64,000 nucleotides of DNA, from NCBI GenBank assembly GCA_027627225.1, contig CM051026.1, positions 8,524,925-8,588,924 on the forward strand, written 5' to 3'. The position numbers and the translations under genes are program-made. The stretch is from Congeria kusceri. Taxonomy: Eukaryota > Mollusca > Bivalvia > Myida > Dreissenidae. Under the pieces are notes generated by a model that was given only the letters and a program-made list of their open reading frames with translations, made no database searches and was not told the DNA's origin. Of this stretch, positions 34,238 to 44,104 are shown one piece after another; the stretch's first letter is position 1; each line of letters begins with the position of its first letter.

Positions 34238-34513
34238 CAGTACAGCTCACGCGAAACCAACAAAACACTCGGCTACGCCGCGGACATAATTTTTCTACCG
34301 CGGCGAATCGCCACGGCGAAATGCCGCACGCCACGGCGAATCGCCGAGGCACTCGGCATCGATCCGCGGATTGCCGCCGTGTCCATTCACGCGGCGGGAC
34401 ACCGAGGAGAAATTTTACACTTTATACATGTACAATGTACATGTATAGTGTGTAACTGTACTGTCTGCATATAGGCATGTTCAAACAATATGTTATAATT
34501 AGGAGATAATTGT
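34238..34513 (+). repeat. Outer, diverged copy of the left transposon end
   Basis: Shares CAGTACAGCTCACGCGAAAC and CAACAAA with 34514, then diverges into its own CGCGGCGAATCGCCACGG-type repeats. Its last ~50 bp (GGCATGTTCAAACAATATGT onwards, 34472-34513) are repeated at 39849-39890 in the interior of the same transposon. CTGTACTG at 34457-34464 resembles an inverted end. It may be a solo or deleted sister copy fused to the left end. Confidence 0.6.
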
Positions 34514-34861
34514 CAGTACAGCTCACGCGAAACCAACAAATTCCGCGATCCGCGGCGTTCAAAGGCAGCGAGTCGACGCGGAGTCTACCATCGCAGCCGC
34601 GTTTGTTCGCCGAGGAAATCCGCGTCTATTCGCCGAGACAATCCGCGTCTGTTTGCCGTGGCAATCCGCGTCTGTTCGCCGCGGCAATCCGCGTCTGTTC
34701 GCCGAGGAAATCCGCGGCATCTTGTTAAATAATTCAATTACATGTACATGTATATTCCGAAACAATTACTTTTACTGTGTTGTTGTTTTCAAAGTACATT
34801 GTACGTAAAACTTGCCGTAATTCGATTTAAAACCCGTTTTTGCGACATTCTCAAGTGATAC
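34514..34861 (+). repeat. Left terminal inverted repeat, 348 bp
   Basis: Begins CAGTACAGCTCACGCG and ends ATTCTCAAGTGATAC; it pairs with 40453-40825. It includes five tandem 23-bp units of the form TTCGCCGAGGAAATCCGCGT plus CTR (about 34606-34722), with variants at the AGG/AGA/TGG/CGG position. Such subterminal repeats are plausible transposase or BEN-protein binding sites (inference). They are strongly GC-rich in an AT-rich region. Confidence 0.88.
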
Positions 34862-35605
34862 AAGCAAATTAAATTGCCCTCTGATATAAGTTTCGTATCT
34901 TGATCAATATCAGTTGCAAAACGATCAATTTATAAAACGCTGACTTTGTCGACAATGACGCTCCACCCACTGAATTTCGGCTGACACGCTGACCTCGCGT
35001 TATCTGTATATCTGCTTTGTCATTTGCGGATTGTAAAGTTCACATGAATATTAATGCGCGTTCTTGAATTATTTTTAGAAATGATGAAATTTTCCCACGA
35101 ATTTTGAAGTGTCTTTCTAGGTCATTCCGTGTGCTTAGCGCTAGTTTCATATATTTTAGTTCAAAGCTCCTTTGTAATTATAATTTTAAAGAAACATTTC
35201 CAACTTTCGGAATTTAATTTTAACTGCTGCGTGATTGTACAATTACCAAAGAAGTACCTTATAGTATTTTTTAAAAATTAAAGCATGGTAGTTTATAAAT
35301 GTTGTTATTTTTTCGTTTGTATACCGCGTTACTAATTTCTGTTTCATTTTCAGAGCTCAAAGTGTGTGGCTGACAGTTTTTTATACTTTCAGTGAAGGTC
35401 AACGTAAGTCGTGAACGGAATTAAATATATATATATACGTAGATACATGTACATGTAAATGCTATTTTTTTATAACAAAATTACAGTTTTAATACATATA
35501 AATATATATATACATGTACATAGAAATACAAAATTCAAAACACAAATATCAAGTCACAAAAACTGTCATACATACATGTAACAAAACAAATCAACAAACT
35601 TATGC

Positions 35606-35906
35606 AACAGAAAACACAACTATATTTACATATCAAAATATGTTAAGTCAGTCATGTGTATTTATACCACTCCAAGGCAATGTACCTTTTTTATGAAAAA
35701 GTTTTATGGTTTTAAGTACTCATAGCAATAAAAATATTCATTTAAAATGGTAAAGATCGCAAAGCTATTCCACAACAAAGTTTTTATTGCTAGTTGACAC
35801 GTCTATATTTAGCAAAGCACATGGTCAGTACAAGCACGCTTTCCATGTACTTAAAACAGAAAACACAACTATATTTACATATCAAAATATGTAAAGTCAG
35901 TCATGT
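35606..35906 (-). repeat. Direct duplication covering the 3' end of the BEN gene
   Basis: About 52 bp beginning AACAGAAAACACAACTATAT occur at 35606-35657 and 35855-35906 with one or two mismatches. The second copy includes the stop codon and last codons of the BEN-like gene, so the first is a copied gene end about 250 bp downstream. Confidence 0.8.
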
Positions 35907-38900
35907 CATCTTCAAACATGTCTCCTTCGGCGCCGAACACTTCAGGTTTCTTGATCGCTTCTTTCTTTTTTTCTTTCCTTCTGAGGCGTTCGTTTATCCG
36001 CCCCACGACTGCCACCCATCCCGTCGCGGATCTTGCCTCAATGTAGAAAAACTTCGTTAAATTTTCTACATACTCCTTTCGGGTAGCGTCCAACTGCTGC
36101 TTCCCTGCCACCCCATGCCAGTTGTAAAGGAGGCGCATCTTGTCGGCCCCAAATAAGTCTGGGAATACATGTGGCATAAGGAGGCAGGCGAAGTGTCCCT
36201 CGTTGTTTGCTTCTCTGTTTAGGGCTGCCACGATGTCCTTGCTGACGAGGTTTCCGTCGTGTGCCTCGAAGTTCTCATTGTTATGTATGGGCTCTAGTGG
36301 CGGGCGTCGCTGCTGACCAATCAAACATTCCAAACGTTCCATGCGAGCATCCATGGCAGTGAGGCGTTTACTCAGCGTCACCACAGAGCGGTCCATTGTA
36401 CTTATCGTCCTCGTCTGCTCCTTCAGAACCTCTTCAATTCGGTTTAGCATAACAAGTACGTGTGAATTCCCATTCGGCTCTGTCGGTGTGGCAACTCTTC
36501 TTACCGGGGTACTTTTGGTCGTTTTCCTGTGGATTGGCGAATTCCGTTCTGTTGTTGCGGCTGGTCCTTCGGTGGTGGGTGTGGCTGTTGGTCTTTCTGT
36601 GGTGGGTGTAGAGGCTGGTCTTTCGGAGGTGGGTGTGGCGGCTGGTCTTTTGGTGGTGGGTGTGGCGGCTGGTCTCTCGGTGGCGGGTGTGGCGGCTGGT
36701 CGCTCGGTGGCGGCTGGTCGCTCGGTGGCGGCTGGTCGCTCGGTGGCGGCTGGTCGCTCGGTGGCGGCTGGTCGCTCGGTGGCGGCTGGTCGCTCGGTGG
36801 CGGCTGGTTGCTCCGCGGCAGGTGTGGCGGCTGGTCTCTCGGTCGTGGATGTGACGGCTGGTCTCTCGGTGGCGGTTGTAGCGGCTGGTCTTTCGGTGGC
36901 GGGTGGAGCGGCGGGCCTCTCGTCTTCCCTTGATGGAGACCGAACGGAAACAATTTTCGCCTTTTTTTTGGTTACGGTCTTGGTGTTGGCTGGCTCCTTA
37001 GCCTTCCGTTTCTTCGTCGGGGCTGACAAAGCCGCATCGATCTTGGTCTGAATTTCTTTATCCATTTCATTCTTTTTTCCACGAGCAAGAACTGTTGCTC
37101 GCGCAACTTGCTTGGCATTTCCCCACCGAACATTGTAGTCATGATCGATCTCAATCTGTTGAATAATAATAATAATAATAATGATAATAATAATAATGAA
37201 TAATTATAATAAATAAGAATAATAATAATAATCCCTTTATTTTCCTTTGTTTATCTTTTTGAGTATCTCACAACACATCGATACAAACTGATAGTAACAA
37301 TGAAACATTGGTAATCTTAAATAAAAAACCAATATGTGTAACAGATGATTGCATAGCCTTTAGCTGTCGTGCCAATAGAGGGAGTTCCGATAATTAGCAG
37401 TGCATATGATTTGAAAAAAATGTACGTTCGCGTAAAGACCCAATCTCTTATTTTCATATTTATTTTATACCAAAATAAATGGCAAATATGTTTTTGAAAT
37501 GAGACTGCATAAAAAATACACATTAGAAATTGAAATGTTATAAGCAAACATCACGTTTCCAATAGTGTGTTACGTAAATAACACAGGGCTGACAGGGTAA
37601 CAGCATTTTAATACCTGGTCTTGTTTATGAATGCCGTAGTACCAATATGCGTGATTTGTTTCAATAGTCAATATAAACAAAGGTAAATTCTGACATCAAA
37701 CAAGTTTATGTTTCATTATTAAACGGACACTTGGTATTTTCGTATTTCATGTCATGTGCCGCATATAATGTTGGCATTATACGGGTTAATTTATACCAGA
37801 TATACGTGTCATCAACTTAGCATTAAAGATTATTCCCCACAATTCTATACATAAGTTCGCGTATTACCTTTTAGAATGGGGAAACTTGATGTTAAATCAA
37901 AACTTGAAATGATATCTTTGTACAGAAGTGGGAACTCAACTAAGCGTATTATTTCAACCCTAGCGTGTACAGGTGTAGTTATTTCCAGGAATCAGGTGAA
38001 TTACTGGATTAGATCGTACGAAAGTGGACGCTTTTCATATGGTGAAATTAATGAACGTCATGATACGGGAGCACCTAAGAAGTTGTTCCAATGTGACATT
38101 GATATAATCAGAGAAACATTAAGCCATGATCCTAATGTTAGTAGTACGGACATTCATAAAAAGTTGGTTGAAAAAGGAGCGGCATTCAGTCTGTCTACTA
38201 CAAAACGCGCCATTAAGATCGCTGGGTTTACAAGTGCAACTCCTAGGTATGCACAGCTAGTAAGCGAAGCGAACAAGATTGTAAGAAAAGCTTTCTGTGA
38301 GAGTCTTCTAGAGGTTAACGACACATTCGACAACGTCATCTTCACAGACGAATCTTCTATTCAGTTACATTCCAATAAACGGACGTCCTACAGGCCTAAA
38401 CAGTCGGTAAATAAATGCATGCCCAAGCCAAAACACCCACTGAAGTTACATGTTTGGGCAGGGATAAGTCGACGTGGACCAACGAAAATTACCATTTTTG
38501 AAGGCATTATGGACTCAGAATTTTATACCAATTCAATTTTAGGTGATAACTTAGTACCTTTTATTCGCTCAACATTCCCCATATCACATAGATTTCAACA
38601 GGATAATGATCCAAAACATCGCTCACGAAAAGCTAGGGATTTCGTGGAAAGAAATGGAATTAACGACCCGAAATGGCCAGCACAGAGTCCGGACTCGAAT
38701 CCAATCGAGATGGTTTGGAATCAGCTCAAGTCTTATGTGTCAAAAAATGAACCCAGAACTAAGGATGAACTGGTAATGGCAATTGGATCTTTCTGGAAAC
38801 TCCGCATGACTGTAGATCAGTGCAACCTGTACATTGACCACACGTACGAGGTTGTACCAATTTGCATTAAAATGAACGGCAGTGCAACTGGTGATACGCC

Positions 38901-39662
38901 TAATAGAATATTCAGACAAGAGTCGAGCGGAAAATCGATACAGTTTTTTCAAAATCTACTGGAAAATGACGATGATACGCGGGCCAAAGCTACACTCCTC
39001 ATTAACTAGGTCATCGGATTTACTTAAATGTCGACGCCAAGATTCGTCATAGAACTGCATTTAATTGTTTGCTACTTGTAGTATTTTTGTGCATTTTAAC
39101 TGACCCTCTGCCGTGCATTACGTGATGAACGAAAATTATTACATGACAATAAATGAGCGTATACATACGTATCTAATGCTTCATTGATTTGTTGTTTTTT
39201 CCCGTGCTTTAAGGGGTCAAAGAAATTTGACCACTTCATAATCACATGATACGACACAAAACCAACTAACAATGCCTAAAACAAAACGCATGTGCGCAAT
39301 TGGCATATGTATGTTAGAAACCAGCGTTCCAAGTACTTAAAAACATCGAAGCGTAATATGTTATAATTGTTCTTGAAAAGTTTGGAGACTATTAGGATTA
39401 GGAAGTGAATTTGTAGCGGATTAAGCAAAGGTCTAGTTAGAAGTGCCTTCGGGTGCATACAATCAAAATTCCATATATTTGCTATTTAAGATCAGTTGAT
39501 TCTTTTACTTAAGTAATCATCTATCTGAATGGAATTTAAAATGAGCCTTACTTCGCCCGTATGGATAATGTTGTCTCTTGAGCGAACCTGGAACTTCTTG
39601 TCCTCCAAGAACTGCACAATGAAGATCAACGTCTCCGTTGCCAGCAGCTGTCGCAGGGTCAT
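35875..39662 (-). CDS. BEN-domain-like protein, two exons, 463 aa
   Basis: Exon 1 is 39662-39552: ATG, 37 codons, ending CATACGGGCGAA|GTAAGG. Exon 2 is 37155-35875 after a TTATTCAACAG acceptor. The join is phase 0 and gives one frame of 463 residues. Residues ~10-65 (IVQFLEDKKFQVRSRDNIIH, then a YNVRWGN...ATVLARG pattern) look like a small tudor-like fold. Residues ~75-95 hold a basic KKRK/KKKAK signal, probably nuclear. About 95-230 is a low-complexity tract of (ATERPA)n. About 267-319 is a heptad-like coiled coil (LNRIEEVLKE...MERLECLIGQ). About 340-430 resembles a BEN domain (MPHVFPDLFGADKMRLLYNW), and the C-terminus is acidic. BEN domains bind DNA and act in chromatin; a role in transposition or silencing here is inference. 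The 2.4-kb intron contains the transposase on the other strand. BEN assignment is by eye. Confidence 0.7.
36700..36815 (-). repeat. 18-bp coding minisatellite (ATERPA)n
   Basis: Six to seven near-identical copies of an 18-bp unit (GCGGCTGGTCGCTCGGTG on the plus strand), flanked by diverged 24-30 bp relatives. The length is a multiple of three, so the BEN frame is kept. Long plus-strand frames here (to 236 codons) are shadows of this repeat. Confidence 0.9.
37160..37232. repeat. AAT/ATA microsatellite in the BEN intron
   Basis: Runs of AATAATAATAATAATAATGA lie directly upstream (in minus-strand sense) of the BEN exon 2 acceptor. In the transcript this supplies a T/A-rich tract before the TTCAACAG splice site. 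Confidence 0.9.
37876..39009 (+). CDS. Tc1/mariner (IS630-type) DD34E transposase, intact
   Basis: 377 residues from ATG 37876 to the TAG at 39007. Residues 1-55 form a first helix-turn-helix (LDVKSKLEMISLYRSGNSTK). RHDTGAPKK at 61-69 is the GRPR-like linker, and 74-118 a second helix-turn-helix. The catalytic core has IFTDESS (D158), QQDNDPKH (D243) and SPDSNPIEMVWNQLK (E278). There are 34 residues between D243 and E278, the classic DD34E spacing. The C-terminal YIDHTYEVVP...NGSATGD segment matches Tc1-like tails, but the protein is about 35 residues longer than typical Tc1 enzymes. No stop or frameshift, so it may be active. It would bind the ~350-bp TIRs and cut at TA. It lies inside the intron of the BEN-like gene on the opposite strand. 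The ATG follows ACCTTTTAGA and needs no splicing. Confidence 0.92.
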   Translation: MGKLDVKSKLEMISLYRSGNSTKRIISTLACTGVVISRNQVNYWIRSYESGRFSYGEINERHDTGAPKKLFQCDIDIIRETLSHDPNVSSTDIHKKLVEKGAAFSLSTTKRAIKIAGFTSATPRYAQLVSEANKIVRKAFCESLLEVNDTFDNVIFTDESSIQLHSNKRTSYRPKQSVNKCMPKPKHPLKLHVWAGISRRGPTKITIFEGIMDSEFYTNSILGDNLVPFIRSTFPISHRFQQDNDPKHRSRKARDFVERNGINDPKWPAQSPDSNPIEMVWNQLKSYVSKNEPRTKDELVMAIGSFWKLRMTVDQCNLYIDHTYEVVPICIKMNGSATGDTPNRIFRQESSGKSIQFFQNLLENDDDTRAKATLLIN

Positions 39663-40452
39663 CTTACACACCGTACACAAATAATCCTCACTACACACAA
39701 ATATATCCTTATAAATAACAAAAAATACTTGTATTATATATTTTTAAGTTTAATTCACAGGTAACTGCTATATATGCAAATCTACATGTACATTGAGTCC
39801 ATTCCAATATGAAAGTATATAAATGACCAAAACGAGACGAGTATATATAGGCATGTTCAAACAATGTGTTATAATGAGATGATAATTGGCACCGCGTCAA
39901 TTAACAAAACGACATTCAAAGTTATTGGTACAATGGAGTCTTGGTCCTTGATGTGGCTTCAAACTGCTAATTAGCTCATCTCAAACATGATGGCAAAAAC
40001 AACAGCTACATGTAGGTGCGAAAAAGGCTTCTTTGTGCCCTGGACGTCTAAAAAGAGAAGCAAACATATGTCAGTAACAAAAATGCATCAGGTGTGAAAT
40101 ACACAAAAATGGGGGCTATGAAAATTAGTCACACCTATTGTTGGTACTGCTATAAACATTGTTAAATGTTTTACTTCAAATAACACGTTTGAACTTGACC
40201 TAAATACTAATTCGGAGCAAAGAACACGTGTACGCTGTAGCGAACGCCTAGTAACAAAGTTATTTTTAGCAGTCGGTGTCGAAAATCGATAATAATTTTT
40301 ACGTGACATAAATTTACCAAATAATACACTTATAACAATTAGATTATTGTGAACCGGTGCCAAATGCTATATATTTTTTCATAACACAAAATTTTACCAC
40401 AGAAAATATTGATATCACAACAACTGCAACAATATAAAAATGTAAATTTTAT

Positions 40453-40825
40453 GTATCACTTGAGAATGTCGCAAAAACGGGTTTTAAATCGAATTACGGC
40501 AAGTTTTACGTACACTGAACTTTGAAAACAACAACACAGTAAAAGTAATTGTTTCGGAATATACATGTACATGTAATTGAATTATTTAACAAGATGATAC
40601 GCGGGATGCCTCGGCATCATGCCGCGGATTTCCTCGGCGAACAGACGCGGATTGCCGCGGCGAACAGACGCGGATTGCCGCGGCGAACAGACGCGGATTG
40701 TCTCGGCGAATAGACGCGGATTTCCTCGGAGAACAAACGCGGCTACGATGGTAGACTCCGCGTCGACTCGCTGCCTTTGAACGCCGCGGATCGCGGAATT
40801 TGTTGGTTTCGCGTGAGCTGTACTG
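40453..40825 (-). repeat. Right terminal inverted repeat, 373 bp
   Basis: The reverse complement matches 34514-34861 closely, with a ~25-bp length difference next to the unit array (an extra GATGCCTCGGCATC-type block). It also has five 23-bp units (CGGATTGCCGCGGCGAACAG-type, about 40621-40740). It ends at 40825 and is followed by TA. Confidence 0.88.
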
Positions 40826-40827
40826 TA

Positions 40828-41504
40828 TATCATCATTATTAAATTTAAACACTCAAAGCGTTGTGTTTATTCCTGTTTGTGCAATAAAATGCGTTTTACT
40901 TACTACATTTGTATTATTAAAAACAACAGCGGATTATATTTTTAAATTGAATTAAACGAAGAACAGATTGAGTTACTTGCACCGAGTTACGTCCTACAAG
41001 ACTGTATGACGATATTGCTAATGTTTAAGGGAAGCGTCTCATGCTCCAGTTGGCGCCATATGAATGTAGTGCTTACCCATCATGCACAGCGCGAAATCAC
41101 ACAGGTTAGTTGCGAGAAGCGATACCTGGTAGACAATGTTTATTGTCATATTCTGTACTTGCCGAGAAATATTCCGCTTGCATGTCGCAAAATAAATATC
41201 GGATTTCATAAAATAAATACAGCATAACGGCTTGTTTACATTAGACGAGCTCCATTCATTCCATTTTACGATTGAATTAATAACAAAGTTGAATCAGTCA
41301 GTGGGGGAAATTTTTATAGAGGGGAATTTCTCTACCAGAAAAGGCGAAAAAGTATTCCTAACTTGCAAGGAGACGCCGCCGTTATTCGGCGTCTATAATA
41401 TAAGGACAAAAAAACCTGTACCCAAACTACTTTTTATGTCAAAAACGCTATCGAATTTGGAAATTATCAGAATACAACTTCAAAAGCGTACGCGTAGATC
41501 TAGA
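40828..41504. other. Flank of the transposon, non-genic
   Basis: No supported gene. A 99-codon frame (41232-41531) crosses into the dispersed repeat at 41505 and shows no domain. Confidence 0.4.
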
Positions 41505-42130
41505 TATTTAGTCTGTAATCTACATTTATAAAATAAACAGAACATTAATAAAAGCAGTTAATAATCTTAACTCTGGTAAACATTTCTTCCTAGAGGCACC
41601 CAGTAGAGCATTTCTTCAGACATTAACTCATATTGTTTAAAATATCCAGAAACACACAATGTTAATGCTGTTTTACCACAATCAACTAACAGTATTATTC
41701 AATTTCACCTTTGTTAAACACAAGGCAAAATAGAATAACAGACAGCGATAGTGATTTATTGCGCATTTAATCCGACACAAATAAAATACTAATGATTATA
41801 ATATCCAATAAACAAAGCAACACAAATCCATTTGGAGCTAATGTATTACCTAGTTGTAAAATAATGCCGTTATCGATGCATAACTCACTGCCGAAAAAAA
41901 GCATTGTTTACGTGAAACAAAATAGTTTGTGATTCTTTTTTTATGAATAATATGCTGAAAAGGTATATAATAAATAGAATATTATATTAGTATGGTGTTC
42001 TGAGAACAAGTATCTGTCTCAGGGGCGTAGCTTGGGTATGATATATGTATAGGCACAATAGACACAACTGACTTTTAATAACGGGCCTGGGGTGTTTATC
42101 TACAGTTACACAAACTAATTAAAGTTTTTT
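41505..42130 (+). repeat. Dispersed repeat, uninterrupted copy (partner 7380-9425)
   Basis: Collinear with 7380-7833 and 9229-9425. Here the two halves meet at 41940 (GATTCTTTTTTTATGAATAA), giving the empty site for the 1.4-kb insertion at 7834. No conserved frame. Confidence 0.8.
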
Positions 42131-42400
42131 AGAATAAAACATAATAAGTATGTATTTATATTCATGAGACATATTTAGTATTGATGCAATCGTTAATAAA
42201 TTAAGTATCAAAACAACCAACAAAGATTGCCACTCAGCCCTACCCCCTCTTGTTTCGATTGCATTTAAGCGGTTTCATATTTTTTATCTATAGAAAAAAT
42301 GTATAGGCGACTGCCTACAGTGCCGACTTGACATAACCAACTGGACTGATACATGTTCTCAGAACACCATACTGACATAATATTCTATATTTATAAATGG
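41951..42400. repeat. Inverted repeat pair, ~48-bp arms
   Basis: ATAGAATATTATATTAGTAT and GGTGTTCTGAGAACA at 41969-42006 recur in inverted orientation at 42352-42400 with few mismatches. The arms could be ends of a ~450-bp element or a fold-back structure. Confidence 0.6.
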
Positions 42401-42466
42401 CATTGTATTTGTTAATGTGACCGTATGTGTCCCATATATATCAATTTAAATGCGAACAGTGAAAAA

Positions 42467-42973
42467 TGGTGATAATGTTTAAGATAACTAGTTCAGTATA
42501 ACAACAACCATAATGTTTAAGATAACTAGTTCAGTATAACACCAACCATACTGTTTAAGATAACTAGTTCAGTATAACACCAACCATAATGTTTAAGATA
42601 ACTAGTTCAGTATAACACCAACCATAATGTTTAAGATAACTAGTTCAGTATAACACCAACCATACTGTTTAAGATAACTACTTCAGTATAACACCAACCA
42701 TACTGTTTAAGATAACTAGTTCAGTATAACACCAACCATAATGTTTAAGATAACTAGTTCAGTATAACACCAACCATAATGTTTAAGATAACTAGTTCAG
42801 TATAACACCAACCATAATGTTTAAGATAACTAGTTCAGTATAACACCAACCATAATGTTTAAGATAACTACTTCAGTATAACACCAACCATAATGTTTAA
42901 GATAACTAGTTCAGTATAACACCAACCATAATGTTTAAGATAACTAGTTCAGTATAACACCAACCATAATGTC
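42467..42973 (+). repeat. 38-bp minisatellite, about 13 units
   Basis: The unit contains ATAATGTTTAAGATAACTAG and TTCAGTATAACACCAACC. Variants are few (CATACTG for CATAATG, CTACTTC for CTAGTTC), so the array is recently homogenised. Non-coding. Confidence 0.93.
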
Positions 42974-43476
42974 ATGGTCAATCTACATGATTAGTCTACA
43001 CAAAACCATAATTCTTCTTTTCTGACAAATCACCTATAATAAAATATATAACTATGAATTCAATTTGGCTAGTTTAGTATGGACAATTGCCATTCACAAA
43101 CGATTGAACGATGCTTCGAAAGAATCATTGCAGCTTTAAACATTAGTAGTGTCAGCAAAAACAGTATCAACCACAAACAGCAATGACATGACCTGTTAAG
43201 TTCATATGTTTCTGGTGACAGATCTTAAAGAAATAGAACCAGAACACAAACTTGTCAGAAAACCCTGTTGAAAATGATCTTAATGAAGGTTATTAGTTGA
43301 TTTTAATCAGTTATGCTCCTTTAACACTCTTGTTCCATCTTTACATAAATCCCATATGTCATAATGTCCAAGTTCATTATTACTCTTAAAATTCTGAAAC
43401 ACCTGCCTTGCATGTAGGTTATAGCATGAATATAATGAATTTAAAGGAAACCCCATGAAACATGTTTTGTTAGTAC
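42974..43476. other. Non-genic
   Basis: No repeat or gene recognised between the 38-bp array and the pogo-like fragment. Confidence 0.4.
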
Positions 43477-43680
43477 AGTCTACCCTCTTTACGATGACAT
43501 TCTTTATAACGGAATATTCTCCTTTCAACACAATTGTGTTTGAAACTTATTATTTTCCATTAACTGGTACCCATTATAACAGAATATTCGGTTTCTGACT
43601 CCGATGCAAAATATGCAGGAACCAATCAATACAATGTGCACTTGTTATAACGACATTTGAAACCGATGGCGCTCAAATTG
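43477..43680 (+). mobile_element. pogo/Tigger-like end fragment
   Basis: CAGTCTACCCTCTTTACGAT followed by TTTATAACGGAATATTC, then ATTATAACAGAATATTCGG and TTGTTATAACGACATTTG, resembles the end region of pogo/Tigger DNA transposons, whose TIRs carry CAGT..ACCCTC..TATAACG. A related AATTCACTATAACGGAAATT occurs at 47137. No transposase frame is present. Confidence 0.4.
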
Positions 43681-44104
43681 TGTAAATTTTTCACAGGTCC
43701 TATTGAATTGCTTATCAAGTGTTATTAGCAGGTTGTTTGTTTTAAATGTCATCATGTCCATGTCCACAAAATCGGAATGTCTCAACAATCTGTTTATCTT
43801 CTGTTATTCTATAATTCTATTGCCGGAATTCAGGCCCGCTTTACTGGGGGGGGGGGGCACAGAGGCACATCCCCCCCAGCTCACCCCAAAGCGTATGTAA
43901 TGTATATATCTTAAGCATAAAATTTCAAACGTTGAAAAGAAAAAAATCAGATTGTGGAAAATTGTGGTGCCGCTAAATAGATGATTATTGCTTATCCAAG
44001 ACCACGCATAAGGCATAGATTCTAAAGGAAGGGGCACATACGGCATGAGCTTCTAGCCAGACACAAATCATATGCTATGTTTTAACTTCTTCAACTTGTA
44101 ATGT
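43681..44104. other. Non-genic; G-run repeat remnant
   Basis: GAATTCAGGCCCGC followed by a 12-base G run and GCACAGAGGCACATCCCCCC (about 43827-43872), similar to the remnant at 385-450. No gene. Confidence 0.45.

Larger units (their letters stand above)
34236..40827. mobile_element. Tc1/mariner-type transposon carrying a BEN-domain gene
   Basis: The outermost ends are TA|CAGTACAGCTCACGCG (TA at 34236-34237) and CGCGTGAGCTGTACTG|TA (TA at 40826-40827). TA flanks and a CAGT terminus are the hallmark of Tc1/mariner insertions. A second, better-matched copy of the left end begins at 34514. From there 34514-34861 pairs with 40453-40825 as inverted repeats of about 350 bp. Inside are a DD34E transposase (37876-39009, +) and a spliced BEN-like gene (35875-39662, -). 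The layout suggests one composite mobile unit of 6.3-6.6 kb. A nested Tc1 element inside an older element is the alternative, but I found no inner TIR pair around the transposase. Confidence 0.75.

Noticed and set aside
36341..37051. 236-codon plus-strand frame and two other frames over the BEN gene
   Set aside because: They are shadows of the 18-bp coding repeat. The minus-strand frame has splice-consistent extension, a nuclear signal, coiled coil and BEN-like domain; the others are pure repeat.
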